Source: Nocardia sp. NBC_01329 (GTDB taxonomy: Bacteria; Actinomycetota; Actinomycetes; Mycobacteriales; Mycobacteriaceae). From it: DNA of 64,000 nt. The stretch lies in the NCBI RefSeq assembly GCF_035956715.1, contig NZ_CP108381.1, positions 2,976,001 to 3,040,000 on the forward strand, given 5' to 3'. The position numbers and the translations under genes are program-made. Positions 43,803 to 53,012 of the stretch are shown here, piece after piece (within the stretch, counting starts at the first letter, position 1; every line of letters begins with the position of its first letter). The notes beneath the pieces are model-generated. The model was not told the origin of the DNA, searched no databases, and saw only the letters and a list, made by a program, of their open reading frames with translations.

Positions 43803-44987
43803 TCATCGGTCGAGCAAGCCCTTGTAACGGCCGCGAAGGAGATCACGGCTGATGATCATCTTCTGGGTTTCGGTGGTGCCCTCTCCGATCCGACGGATCC
43901 GGAGTTCGCGATACCAACGCTCGAGGGGCAGATCCTTCGTCACCCCGTACCCGCCGTGAATCTGGATGGCACGGTCGACCACTCGGCCCGCCGCCTCGGT
44001 CGCAACTATCTTGGCAGTGGCCACTTCGGTGCGGAACGACTGCCCGCTGTCAGCGCGTTCGGCAGCGTCGAGCACCATGAAGGCCGCGGATCGAAGATCG
44101 ATCTCGTTCTCGACGAGCATCCACTGGATCCCCTCGTGTTCGGAGAGTTTCGCGCCGAAGACCGAACGGGTACCCACGTACTCGACCGCCATGCGGTGCG
44201 CTGCCATCGCGACACCCACGCAGCCGGCCGCGTACGGGATCCGATTCTTGGTGAGACGCTCGCTCGCCAGTGCGAAGCCTCCGCCGACTTCACCGAGCAC
44301 CGCCTCGGCCGGTACTCGCATGTCCTCGAACGTCAGCTCGGTCGGGTAGTGGCCGGACCGCAGTGTGTGGATCACTCGCCGAACAGAGAACCCGGGGGTA
44401 TCGGAATCGACGATGAAGCAGGTGATGCCGTCGCGCCCGGATCCCGGATCGCCGGTGCGGGCGAAGACCAGACCGAAATCGGCGTTGTCCGCGCCGCTGA
44501 TGAATACCTTGCTGCCGTTGATGATCCAGCCCGAGCCGTCGCGCTTGGCTCGGGTTTGGATCGACCGAGCGGGGTCGCTGCCGCCGGACGCTTCGGTGAG
44601 CGCGAAGAACGACTTCTTCTCGCCGCGCAGGATCGGGTACAGATACCGTTCCTTCTGCTCGTCGGTCGCCTCGTACAGCTGCGCCATATCCTGTTGGCCG
44701 AATGCGGCGTAGCACGGTGAGTACAAGCCCGCGCGATGCTGCGCCATCTCCATGGCCAGCAGCGTGCGGGTCACGGTGTCCGCGCCGGCGCCGCCGAGTT
44801 CCTCCGGCGCTTCGAGGTTGTACAGGCCCATCTGTTTCGTCTTCGCGACCAGGGGTGCCAGTGCCGAAGCACTCAGTTCGCTCTCGTCGGGGTCGAGTTC
44901 CAGCTCCAGCGGCAAGATCTCGGTGCGGACGAACCGCCTCACGTTCTCGAGCAGGTCGCGTTGGACGTCGGTGATGGTAAAGCCCAT
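43803..44987 (-). CDS. Acyl-CoA dehydrogenase
   Basis: A 394-residue enzyme starting at ATG 44987 with AAGGAGAAATC immediately before. ALTEASGGSDPA, IQIHGGYGVTKDLPLERWYREL and IGEGTTETQK carry the substrate loop, FAD site and a glutamate at the usual catalytic position of medium-chain dehydrogenases. It follows the small protein at 44998 by ten bases. It is one of four dehydrogenases in the island, and the only one there with Glu in the -GEGT- motif. Confidence 0.92.
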   Translation of the reverse strand: MGFTITDVQRDLLENVRRFVRTEILPLELELDPDESELSASALAPLVAKTKQMGLYNLEAPEELGGAGADTVTRTLLAMEMAQHRAGLYSPCYAAFGQQDMAQLYEATDEQKERYLYPILRGEKKSFFALTEASGGSDPARSIQTRAKRDGSGWIINGSKVFISGADNADFGLVFARTGDPGSGRDGITCFIVDSDTPGFSVRRVIHTLRSGHYPTELTFEDMRVPAEAVLGEVGGGFALASERLTKNRIPYAAGCVGVAMAAHRMAVEYVGTRSVFGAKLSEHEGIQWMLVENEIDLRSAAFMVLDAAERADSGQSFRTEVATAKIVATEAAGRVVDRAIQIHGGYGVTKDLPLERWYRELRIRRIGEGTTETQKMIISRDLLRGRYKGLLDR

Positions 44988-44997
44988 GATTTCTCCT

Positions 44998-45330
44998 TCA
45001 GTGCTGATTCGGCCGGATACGTCCGGTCGGTGCGTCCGTGCCCACCAGATTCCGAGGAGGCGAGCCGAATTCGTTCGTGAACACCTGGACCAGTTCGCGA
45101 TAGCGGGAAAGGTAGGCGTTGGTCCGCTCGTACCGGAACGACAATCCGGCCTGCTTGCCGAGCCATTCCTCGAGCGAACCCCGCAAGCCGAACAGGCTCC
45201 GTCCACCCGCAAAGTCGATCGCGATCGTTTCGTTTCCGTCCGATACCTCGAACACACCGACCGACGCGGGCACCTCCGCGAGGTTCTCTCCGGTGAGCGG
45301 CGTCCATGCCTTGCTCATGAAAATACTCAT
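44998..45330 (-). CDS. Small protein of unknown function coupled to AtuA
   Basis: A 110-residue protein whose ATG overlaps the AtuA stop as ATGA (45327-45330). The core reads [37 protein letters not shown], then [20 protein letters not shown]. The FGLRG and RYRELV pieces recall small GIY-YIG-like folds, but I cannot assign a family with confidence, and this is not the ferredoxin-like AtuA domain, which is already in the large gene. The tight coupling suggests a subunit or chaperone for AtuA. Confidence 0.75.
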   Translation of the reverse strand: MSIFMSKAWTPLTGENLAEVPASVGVFEVSDGNETIAIDFAGGRSLFGLRGSLEEWLGKQAGLSFRYERTNAYLSRYRELVQVFTNEFGSPPRNLVGTDAPTGRIRPNQH

Positions 45331-47144
45331 TGTGCTGCCGCCTTTTCGGAATGGTCGTCGACGGACGAGTAGGTGTTCGGGAGGAGAGACCGTGGAATGT
45401 CCACGCGGCGTGAACGCACGTACTCGGCCAACCCCTTGGCCTGTGGATCCGGCCGTGTTGTCGCGGCGACTCCTTCATCGAGCAGACCGTGGACCACGAA
45501 GTTGACGGCCCGGATGTTGGGGAGTTCGTATCGCTCGATGTCCAACTCGTCGGCCTCGGGTAGCAGGCTGTGCAGGCGCGCTACGTCGAGATAGCTCCGC
45601 ATCCAGTCGTAAGCTTCGTCCGTCCGTGCCCAGAAGCCGATATTGGCGTCTCCCCCCTTGTCTCCGGATCGCGCTCCGACGATTCGGCCCAGCGGGACGG
45701 CAACCATTTCATGATGCTCGCCCACCCGATAGGTGGACGGTGCGTCCCTGCCGGGGGCCTCGTACTTCTGGCTGGGCGGACGCGGTACCGCCAGGCTCTC
45801 CCCATCCTGGAATACGACTCGGGGATCCAGTACATCGACCGGTACCAGAGCCGGCCAGTAGATGCCGAAGGCGCTGGCCGAGCGTTCGGCCCGCTCGACA
45901 TACATACCGGGGTATGTCCCGAGACCGAATTCTGCGACGGCGTTGAAGAAGCGGCGTCCCACTTTCTCTTTGTCGGGGTCTTTCACTGTCACTCGCAGTC
46001 GGGCCTCCGCGTCGAAATTATCGGATGCGTTCGGAGTGTCGGTGCGCAACAGCCGGATGTCGGTCTCGGCGCAACTGTTCAGCCCGCCGAAGGCATCGTC
46101 GAGAGAGCGGACGGCGAAGTCGGCCTTGGCTTCGATATCGAGCCCGGTGAGGATGAACGTGGCGCTGTTGCGGTAGCCACCGTGGTAGTTGAGGCAGACC
46201 TTGGCGGTATCGGGTGCGGGAAGACCGCGCACTCCGCTGACCTTCACTCGGTCGGGGCCGTCGTCGGCCAGCTGGATGGTCTCGAATCGGGCGACGACGT
46301 CAGGGTTGAGGTACTCTGGCGCGGCGATTTCGTAGAGGATCTGCGCGGTCACGGTCTCGACTGTCACCGCACCACCTGTGCCGGGGTGTTTGGTGATCAC
46401 ACAGGAGCCGTCGGCTTCGATTTCTGCCAGCGGGTAACCCAGGCGTGTGGTGTTCGGCAGCTCTGTGAAGAAAGAGAAGTTGCCGCCCGTCGCCTGCGGC
46501 CCGCATTCGAGGATGTGCCCCGCTACGACAGCACCGGCGAGCTGATCCCAGTCGTCGAGCTTCCAGTCGAATGCCCAGGCCGCGGGACCGACCACCAGCG
46601 ATGCATCGGTCACCCTGGGGCACACGACGATATCGGCGCCCGCCCGGAGCGCTTCGGCTATCCCCCAGGCGCCAAGGTAGGCATTCGCGGTGACCGGCTC
46701 GACACCCTCCTCGTCGAGGCTCTTCCCCGAGCCGAGGTGGCGGAAGCTGTGACCCTGCTGCTGCAGACTCGGGATCCGAGCGAGGAGGTCGTCGCCTTCG
46801 ATGTGCGCGATGCTGGGTCCGAGGCCGAGTCTCTCGGCCAACCGGCCCAGCTCGAGCGCGAGTCCGCCGGGGTTGAGCCCACCGGCATTTGTGACGACCT
46901 TGATATTGCGATCCAGGCAGGTCCCGAGGATGTGCTCCATCTGCCGGAGAAAGGTCGTCGCGTAGCCACCGGTCGAATCGCGCAGCCGACTCTTCCACAG
47001 AATCAGCATCGTGAGTTCGGCGAGGTAATCCCCGGTCAGAACATCCAGGGGGCCGCCCTCGACCATCTCCCGAGCAGCGGAGAAACGATCGCCATAATAT
47101 CCCGAACAGTTACCGATTCGGAGGATTTCGCGAGAATCCGACAT
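45327..47144 (-). CDS. AtuA-family (DUF1446) acyclic terpene utilisation-type protein
   Basis: A 605-residue protein. The DUF1446 part starts [21 protein letters not shown], with [28 protein letters not shown] and [24 protein letters not shown]-terminal ferredoxin-like AtuA domain ([25 protein letters not shown]) is fused in the same chain. AtuA is required for growth on citronellol/geraniol in pseudomonads, reaction unproved, usually beside geranyl-CoA carboxylase. No carboxylase is present here. ATG 47144 has AAAGG 5 bases upstream. Confidence 0.9.
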   Translation of the reverse strand: MSDSREILRIGNCSGYYGDRFSAAREMVEGGPLDVLTGDYLAELTMLILWKSRLRDSTGGYATTFLRQMEHILGTCLDRNIKVVTNAGGLNPGGLALELGRLAERLGLGPSIAHIEGDDLLARIPSLQQQGHSFRHLGSGKSLDEEGVEPVTANAYLGAWGIAEALRAGADIVVCPRVTDASLVVGPAAWAFDWKLDDWDQLAGAVVAGHILECGPQATGGNFSFFTELPNTTRLGYPLAEIEADGSCVITKHPGTGGAVTVETVTAQILYEIAAPEYLNPDVVARFETIQLADDGPDRVKVSGVRGLPAPDTAKVCLNYHGGYRNSATFILTGLDIEAKADFAVRSLDDAFGGLNSCAETDIRLLRTDTPNASDNFDAEARLRVTVKDPDKEKVGRRFFNAVAEFGLGTYPGMYVERAERSASAFGIYWPALVPVDVLDPRVVFQDGESLAVPRPPSQKYEAPGRDAPSTYRVGEHHEMVAVPLGRIVGARSGDKGGDANIGFWARTDEAYDWMRSYLDVARLHSLLPEADELDIERYELPNIRAVNFVVHGLLDEGVAATTRPDPQAKGLAEYVRSRRVDIPRSLLPNTYSSVDDHSEKAAAQ

Positions 47145-47166
47145 TTTCACCTTTTCGTATAATCCT

Positions 47167-47625
47167 TCATGATTGCAGCGGTAGTGCGACAGAGGCGGTC
47201 GCTACTGCACACACCGCGTCGTCGGATTCCCGAGTCTCTCTGAGGTCGAGATGAACGACGCCCTTGTCTCCATCGAGTCGTTCGAGACCTGCGATCACAC
47301 CACTACAGATGAGGGTGTCGCCAGGGACCGCGTAGCGCCGCACGGTGACCGCGAGCCTCGCCAAATGGCCACCAGCGCCCATCCATTCGGTGCACAAACC
47401 CACCAGGAAGGCACCGTGGAGATGCGACTGCACGAGAACATCCGGGTACCCTTCGACTACGGCGTAGTCGGGGTCGAAATGAATCCGATGGGTATTCCAG
47501 GTCACTGCGCTGTACCTGAACAATTGCATCCGCGTCGGCGTATGGCGAATTTCCGGCAGTCGGTCACCGATACGGACCGCGTCGAATCGTGGAGCGTGAT
47601 GGGTGAAAGAGATCGGGCTCTTCAT
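47167..47625 (-). CDS. MaoC-like hot-dog dehydratase domain protein
   Basis: A 152-residue single hot-dog protein: QLFRYSAVTWNTHRIHFDPDYA carries the hydratase-type Asp/His region, followed by YPDVLVQSHLHGAFLVGL. It resembles the C-terminal half of two-domain (FAS1-like) mesaconyl-CoA or steroid enoyl-CoA hydratases. It overlaps the next gene upstream by ATGA (47622-47625), and the pair probably forms one heteromeric hydratase. Confidence 0.85.
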   Translation of the reverse strand: MKSPISFTHHAPRFDAVRIGDRLPEIRHTPTRMQLFRYSAVTWNTHRIHFDPDYAVVEGYPDVLVQSHLHGAFLVGLCTEWMGAGGHLARLAVTVRRYAVPGDTLICSGVIAGLERLDGDKGVVHLDLRETRESDDAVCAVATASVALPLQS

Positions 47626-48125
47626 CGGAGCAGGACCTTTCGTGTCGATGTCAGCAATTTCTTTCCGGCTTCATCTATGAACTCGTGCCGGTAGCTGACG
47701 ACGATGAATTGCCCTTTTCTCCCCTCGAGCAGTTCGGCGCTGATCATCGTCGATCGCTCGACAATCGTGGTTCCGGCGGTGATGGGTACGTGGAATTCCA
47801 TATCTTCACCCCCGCCCATCACCCGCACGCCGCTGGTGGGGAGACCTTCCAGTTGCACTTCCTTCGGGACGCCGTCTTCACGAAGATCCTGCTCAGCGGG
47901 GCCTTCGTCCCAGCGGCTCACCGCAGTGACCAGATTCGGTGGTGCCACGATGTCCGCGTGCCCGCGGCTGCGCGCGTATTCGGTGTCGTAGTACAGCGGG
48001 TTCGTCTCACCGATCGCCCGCGCGTATCGCCGGATCATCAGAGCTGTGATCGGCCCGATCGAGTGGCTGATTTCGATACCGATACTGGTGCGGATCGACT
48101 CCAGCAGTGCCTCATCGACAGGCAT
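47622..48125 (-). CDS. FAS1-like dehydratase domain protein (MaoC N-terminal half)
   Basis: A 167-residue hot-dog protein with SIGPITALMIRRYARAIGETNPLYYDTEYARSRG and IVAPPNLV, the FAS1-like dehydratase/MaoC-N layout. Alone such domains lack the catalytic residues and need a MaoC partner, here the gene directly downstream with a 4-base overlap. It follows the CoA transferase by 8 bases in the same operon. Confidence 0.87.
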   Translation of the reverse strand: MPVDEALLESIRTSIGIEISHSIGPITALMIRRYARAIGETNPLYYDTEYARSRGHADIVAPPNLVTAVSRWDEGPAEQDLREDGVPKEVQLEGLPTSGVRVMGGGEDMEFHVPITAGTTIVERSTMISAELLEGRKGQFIVVSYRHEFIDEAGKKLLTSTRKVLLR

Positions 48126-48133
48126 GGTTTCTC

Positions 48134-49330
48134 CTAAACGACGTTCTCATCACGCAACTGCGAAACTTCGGCGGTGTCCATACCCAGTTGCTCTCGCAAG
48201 ACCTCCTCGGTGTGGGCGCCGAGGCCGGGCGCGCCGGTAGCCGGCACAGACGCCGACGCAGTGAGACGCAACGGACTACCGAACACGTAGGACTCCCGCC
48301 CGGCTGAATCACGAACCGGCCTGATCATCCCGTCGGGACCGACGAGCGGCCCCGACATCACGTCGGACAAGCCGAGTACCTCCGCACAGGGCACAGCCGC
48401 GCTCTGCAACCGATGGACCAGATCTCCCCGGGCGACTTTCGCGGTCCAACCGGCGACGATCGCATCGAGTTCGTCCATCTGCGCCACCCGGGCGGGCGGC
48501 GACGCGAACGCAGGGTCTTCGGCGAGATCCCCCCGCTCCATCAGCCGGCAGAGCGATTTCCAGTGCGTGTCGGTCATGCACAAGATCGCCACCCAGCCGT
48601 CCGCTGCTGGATAGACGTTGTAGGGGCTCACCGCCAATCCACTGTGCTTGTTTCCGGTTCGCTCGGGAAGGCTCCCGCCGCTGTCGAGATAGCCGGCGAT
48701 GCTCGAAGTCAGCGATGGGACGACAGCGTCCTGCATCGCAACCTCGACGTGCTGGCCTCGACCGGACACTGTGCGCTGATACAACGCCGCGACGATCGCT
48801 CCCATCAGGTGGGTACCGCCGAAGAAGTCCGCGACCGCGGGACCGGCTTTGGTCGGCGGCTGGTCGGGCTGACCCGTGGTCGCCATGACTCCGGTCACGG
48901 CCTGAATCGTCAGATCCATCGCGCGCTGCTCGGCCTGGGGAGTACCCGCGCCGTACCCTCGCCCGGATGCGAGGATGATTCGTTCGTTGGTCTGGGCCAG
49001 GACGTCGTAGCCGAGAGAGAGCCGCTGCAGGGTCCCGGGGCTGAAATTCTCGACGACCACATCCGCGAGCTCGACCAGTTGCAGGAAGATGCGGCGACCG
49101 TGCGGATGCTTGAGATTCAGCCGCAAGCTCTTCTTTCCGCCGTTCAGCAGATCGAACGCGGCAGTCTGCTGTTCACCGACGACCCGCCACCGTACAGGCT
49201 CACCGCCGAACGGTTCGATCTTGATGACCTCCGCGCCGAGCTGAGCCAGCAACATGGTGCAGTAGGGACCGTTGTACACCTGACTGAGATCCAGCACGAC
49301 AATGTCGTCGAGAGCCCGCCGTATTGTCAT
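48134..49330 (-). CDS. CoA transferase, CaiB/BaiF (family III) type
   Basis: A 398-residue protein beginning RRALDDIVVLDLSQVYNGPYC, with LGAEVIKIEPFGGEPVR, the nucleotide-binding N-terminus of CaiB/BaiF enzymes; the catalytic Asp is expected in AEQRAMDLTIQAVTGVM. It moves CoA from a donor such as succinyl-CoA to a carboxylic acid, the normal activation step. ATG 49330 is preferred over 49375. It is the first gene of the long operon, 147 bases below the TetR-type operator at 49477. Confidence 0.9.
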   Translation of the reverse strand: MTIRRALDDIVVLDLSQVYNGPYCTMLLAQLGAEVIKIEPFGGEPVRWRVVGEQQTAAFDLLNGGKKSLRLNLKHPHGRRIFLQLVELADVVVENFSPGTLQRLSLGYDVLAQTNERIILASGRGYGAGTPQAEQRAMDLTIQAVTGVMATTGQPDQPPTKAGPAVADFFGGTHLMGAIVAALYQRTVSGRGQHVEVAMQDAVVPSLTSSIAGYLDSGGSLPERTGNKHSGLAVSPYNVYPAADGWVAILCMTDTHWKSLCRLMERGDLAEDPAFASPPARVAQMDELDAIVAGWTAKVARGDLVHRLQSAAVPCAEVLGLSDVMSGPLVGPDGMIRPVRDSAGRESYVFGSPLRLTASASVPATGAPGLGAHTEEVLREQLGMDTAEVSQLRDENVV

Positions 49331-49476
49331 TGAGTAGCCCGCCTTCGAGGACAATGCGATGAGCGCGGAGATCATCGCGATTCTGTTTTTCTTCGACCGA
49401 AGAAACCGATTACGACCGGCAGATTATTGGCGACCAGGATAGTCGACGAAAAGTTCCTACCGTAGCTGGAATCACA

Positions 49477-49497
49477 ACATACTACTACGTAGGATGT
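49477..49497. promoter_or_regulatory. Regulon operator, copy a (before CoA transferase operon)
   Basis: 21-bp site ACATACTAC-TAC-GTAGGATGT, one of six aligned copies of the consensus ACAWMCTAC-YNR-GTAGKWTGT. It lies between the acyl-CoA dehydrogenase stop (49537) and the CoA transferase start (49330). A weaker related palindrome TTCCTACCGTAGCTGGAA lies beside it at 49454-49471. Confidence 0.85.
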
Positions 49498-49536
49498 AGC
49501 GTCAAGACCGGCTGGTATGCTTTCTTTCCCGCTCCA

Positions 49537-50685
49537 TCACAGCGACCGCGCGATCAGCTCTTTTTGAATCTCGTTCGTGCCGCCGTAGATCCGCTGAGCC
49601 CGGGCATCGGCGTACAGCCGAGCGATCATGAACTCGGTCATATATCCGTAGCCACCGTGCAGCTGAAGACACCTGTCGACCACCTGACACTGGATCTCCG
49701 TGAGCCAGAGCTTGCACATCGACGAGGTCGGCAGGTCGAGCCCGGTCGCCAAATGCGTTTGCATGCAATCGTTCAGGAAAACACGCGCGACTTTCGCGAG
49801 CGTCGCACACTCGGCCAGCTCGAAGCGGATATGTTGTTTATCCATCAGCGGGCCGCCGAAAGCATTTCGCTGTTTCACGTAGTCAGTAGTGACAGCAACA
49901 GCCAGCTCGGTGGCATTCACCGCGGTAATACCGATCATCAGGCGTTCCTGTGGAAGTTTGCCCATCATCATCGCGAATCCGGCACCCTCCGCACCGAGCA
50001 GATTCTCCTCCGGTACGACGACATCGTCGAAGTAGAGTTCGGTCGTATCCGCTCCGTGTTGACCGAGCTTCTCGAGGACGCTACCGCGGGTGAAACCGGG
50101 AGCGTTCTTCGTCTCCACGACGATGAGGGAGATCCCCTTGGCACCCTTCGACGGGTCGGTGGAGCATGCGACGATGACCAGGTCGGCGCTGCCACCGTTG
50201 GTGATGAAGATCTTGCTCCCATCGATGCGCCACCCGCGACCCGTACGCACAGCCCTGGTGCGGATCGCCTTGAGATCGGTTCCCGCAGAGGGCTCGGTCA
50301 TCGCCAGCGCGCCGACGAGTTCGCCGGTGGCCATCCTCGGCAGCCAGCGTCGCCGCTGATCCTCTGTACCGTGCGTATATATGTAGTCGGCAACGACACC
50401 GCTGTGAATCGTATTGCCCCAGGATCGGTCGCCGAGACGGGCGTACGCTTCCTGGATTGCCGCCTGATGAAGAAAGCTTCCGCCGCCCCCGCCGTAGGCG
50501 GTAGGGATGTCGGCGCACAGCAGACCGAGTTCGCCGCATTTGTCCCAGAAGGATCGGTCGACGTGGTGCTGCTTCTCCCACTTTTCCCGATTGGCAGGGA
50601 TTTCACGATCGAAGAATTTCTTTGCCATCTCGAACAGATCTACCGCTTCACCAGTGATCCATGGCCGAACTACATTGCGGGTCAT
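49537..50685 (-). CDS. Acyl-CoA dehydrogenase
   Basis: A 382-residue enzyme: ALAMTEPSAGTDLKAIRTRA, LQLHGGYGYMTEFMIARLYAD and IYGGTNEIQKELIARSL. The usual catalytic Glu of the medium-chain type is Gly in IYGGT, so the base must lie elsewhere, as in isovaleryl-CoA and long-chain types, which would suit branched substrates. It lies 103 bases after the thiolase at 50789 in the same direction and is probably expressed from the operator-bearing promoter at 52029. Confidence 0.92.
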   Translation of the reverse strand: MTRNVVRPWITGEAVDLFEMAKKFFDREIPANREKWEKQHHVDRSFWDKCGELGLLCADIPTAYGGGGGSFLHQAAIQEAYARLGDRSWGNTIHSGVVADYIYTHGTEDQRRRWLPRMATGELVGALAMTEPSAGTDLKAIRTRAVRTGRGWRIDGSKIFITNGGSADLVIVACSTDPSKGAKGISLIVVETKNAPGFTRGSVLEKLGQHGADTTELYFDDVVVPEENLLGAEGAGFAMMMGKLPQERLMIGITAVNATELAVAVTTDYVKQRNAFGGPLMDKQHIRFELAECATLAKVARVFLNDCMQTHLATGLDLPTSSMCKLWLTEIQCQVVDRCLQLHGGYGYMTEFMIARLYADARAQRIYGGTNEIQKELIARSL

Positions 50686-50788
50686 AACTTTTCACCTTCG
50701 CTCGAGGGTGGGCGTGAACACCTCGCCGGACTCGAGTTCACCGAACACATCCGCGAAGGCGTCATCCGTCCACATGAGGCTTTCGATA

Positions 50789-51985
50789 TCAGACTTCCGG
50801 CCGGAGGCGTTCGATGATCGTGGCTGTTCCCAGCCCGCCCCCACAGCACATCGTGATCAGCCCGTAGCGACCGCCGCTACGCTCGAGTTCGTACAGCGCC
50901 TTGGTGATCAAGATCGTGCCGGTAGCGCCCACCGGATGCCCCAACGCGATCGCGCCTCCGTTGACGTTCACCCGATCCGTATCGGCGCCGAACTCCTTGA
51001 CCCATGCGCAAACCACGGACGCGAACGCCTCGTTGATCTCGACGATGTCGAGATCGGCCAGCGCAAGGCCCGTCCAGTCCAGAATCTTCGCGGTCGCCGG
51101 TATCGGACCTGTCAGCATCAAGACCGGGTCGGAGCCGACAAGGACCGAATCGACGATCCGCGCCCGCACCGGGAGGCCCAGCTCATCCGCCTTCTCGCGG
51201 CTCATCAACAGCACCGCGCTCGCCCCATCCGAGACCTGCGACGAATTGCCCGCGGTGTGCCGACCGGCCGGAACCCGAGCCGACTGGATGGAACGCAGCC
51301 CGGCCAGACCCTCGATGGTCGTCGGCCGGATACCCTCATCGCGGATGAGCGTTTCGAATCCGACGGTCGCGCCGCGGTCGTCGACCGCCGGGGCCTCGAC
51401 AGGCACGATCTGAGTCCCGAACCGATTTTGGTCCCATGCGCGCGCGGCTCGATCCTGAGAGGTCTTCGCGAACCGATCGAGTTCGTCGCGGCCGAGGTTC
51501 CAGCGTTCGGCGATCCGGTCGGCCCCCTCGAATTGAATCGTAGGTTCGTGGACGCTCGCGTATCTACCACCACGGGGGTTGCCGTACGGCCCGTCGGGTG
51601 GCGCGTTACTGCCCAGCGGAATGCGGCTCATCACCTCGACACCACAGGCGATCGCGATATCGGCGAGCCCACCTGCAATCTGGGCGTGGGCCATCAACAG
51701 GGCCTCCTGCGAGGAACCGCACTGGGCGTTGACCGTCGCTGCCGGCACTTCCAGCGGGAGCCCCGCGCTGAGCCATGCGTTACGCGTGACGTTCGCGGCC
51801 TGCATGCCCAACTGTAGGACGCACCCTCCCACGACATGGTCGACCTCTTCACCCGTGAGGTTGCTCCGCTCGAGAAGCCCGACGAGGACATCGCCGAGCA
51901 ACTCGTTCGAGTGCATCCGAGAAAGCCCGCCGTTCCGCCTGCCGATAGGCGATCGAACTGCGTCGACGATGACGACTTCGCGCAT
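50789..51985 (-). CDS. Thiolase (acetyl-CoA acyltransferase)
   Basis: A 398-residue thiolase with Cys89 in NAQCGSSQEA, NEAFASVVCAW, the His motif GHPVGATGTILIT and TMCCGGGLGTA near the end. It resembles FadA-type enzymes acting on longer or branched 3-ketoacyl-CoA and is similar in start (SPIGRRNGG) to the other thiolase of the island. ATG 51985 has GGGAGAAA about 9 bases upstream. The TetR-type operator copy b lies 44-64 bases before the ATG. Confidence 0.93.
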   Translation of the reverse strand: MREVVIVDAVRSPIGRRNGGLSRMHSNELLGDVLVGLLERSNLTGEEVDHVVGGCVLQLGMQAANVTRNAWLSAGLPLEVPAATVNAQCGSSQEALLMAHAQIAGGLADIAIACGVEVMSRIPLGSNAPPDGPYGNPRGGRYASVHEPTIQFEGADRIAERWNLGRDELDRFAKTSQDRAARAWDQNRFGTQIVPVEAPAVDDRGATVGFETLIRDEGIRPTTIEGLAGLRSIQSARVPAGRHTAGNSSQVSDGASAVLLMSREKADELGLPVRARIVDSVLVGSDPVLMLTGPIPATAKILDWTGLALADLDIVEINEAFASVVCAWVKEFGADTDRVNVNGGAIALGHPVGATGTILITKALYELERSGGRYGLITMCCGGGLGTATIIERLRPEV

Positions 51986-52028
51986 GTGAATCCATTTCTC
52001 CCGTCGTGCCCCGAGCCCGCACAATATT

Positions 52029-52049
52029 ACATACTACCCGGTAGGTTGT
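52029..52049. promoter_or_regulatory. Regulon operator, copy b (before thiolase)
   Basis: 21-bp site ACATACTAC-CCG-GTAGGTTGT between the thiolase start (51985) and the divergent nitroreductase start (52254). The best-conserved half is shared with copies c and d. Confidence 0.88.
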
Positions 52050-52253
52050 CACCCGTTTTTCGGCAGCTCTCGGCGGCGCCCTGGTTGCCGCGGAGTCGGC
52101 AGGCGGCTTGCATGTGGGACGCGGGGGGTGTGGGATTCGCCTGTGGGCGATGCAGACGCGAGCGATGGCACCGACCGGAGCCGAGCACTACCGGAACCGC
52201 GCGTCACCGCCCCGCATGGCCGCGCAACACCGACACCGCCGAGAGAAGACTCA

Positions 52254-52889
52254 ATGGATATCTCGATCACCGACCAGCTTCTATCCACGACCCGGGCGGT
52301 ACGGCGTCGGCTCGATCTCGAGCGGCCTGTCGAACGAGAAGTCGTTCTCGAATGCCTTCGCCTCGCAGTACAAGCTCCAACGGCCGGCAACCAGCAGTCA
52401 TGGCGGTGGCTGGTCTTGGATGAGCCCGATGTGCGCGCGAAAGTTGCCGACCTGTACACACGCCGGACGCTGCCTGTAATCGAGCGGCGGTATCCACGAC
52501 TGAACAACCCACAGACCAAGCGCGTATACGACAGCGCCCGTTACCTGGCCACGGTATTGCCGCGGGTTCCCGTATTGATCGTCCCCTGCGTCGCCGGCCG
52601 ACCCGAGGGACCCCCCGTCACACATCCGGCCGCGTTCTACGGCTCGATCTTTCCAGCGATCTGGAATCTGCAACTCGCACTACGGTCTCGCGGCCTGGGT
52701 TCGGTACTGACGACCCCCTTCGAGACCGAAGTCGAACGGCAGTACGCGGATATTCTGCAGTTGCCCCGCACCATGACGCCCATCGCGTTGATCCCTGTCG
52801 CGTACACCATCGGCGACCAGTTCAAGCCCGCCGAACGCCCTCCCATCGAGACGATCACCCGATGGAACCACTGGTCGGACGCAGACTGA
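52254..52889 (+). CDS. Nitroreductase family flavoprotein
   Basis: A 211-residue FMN enzyme. The N-terminal TTRAVRRRLDLERPV supplies the Arg-rich FMN phosphate site, with LRLAVQAPTAGNQQSWRWLVL and a late GLGSVLTTPF. Members reduce nitro groups, quinones or enones. An ATG at 52254 follows a weak GAGA. Divergent from the thiolase across operator copy b, it may belong to the same regulon; its role in the pathway is unclear, perhaps an enoate or quinone reduction. Confidence 0.88.
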   Translation: MDISITDQLLSTTRAVRRRLDLERPVEREVVLECLRLAVQAPTAGNQQSWRWLVLDEPDVRAKVADLYTRRTLPVIERRYPRLNNPQTKRVYDSARYLATVLPRVPVLIVPCVAGRPEGPPVTHPAAFYGSIFPAIWNLQLALRSRGLGSVLTTPFETEVERQYADILQLPRTMTPIALIPVAYTIGDQFKPAERPPIETITRWNHWSDAD

Positions 52890-53012
52890 GCAATTCGCCC
52901 GACCGCCCTCCGGCCGGCAGATCGCTCGCCGCTTCGTTCCCGGCGGGACTGCCGGGGGTCCGCCGGCACTCCGATAAAGCGGGGTCGATGCCGGTGACCA
53001 GAGCAAGAATGC

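Noticed and set aside
45570..47162. 530-codon plus-strand frame
   Set aside because: Complement of AtuA; composition typical of an antisense shadow.
49454..49471. Seventh regulon operator
   Set aside because: TTCCTACCGTAGCTGGAA keeps CTAC/GTAG but with no central 3-base spacer and without the ACA/TGT ends; noted as a possible secondary site only.
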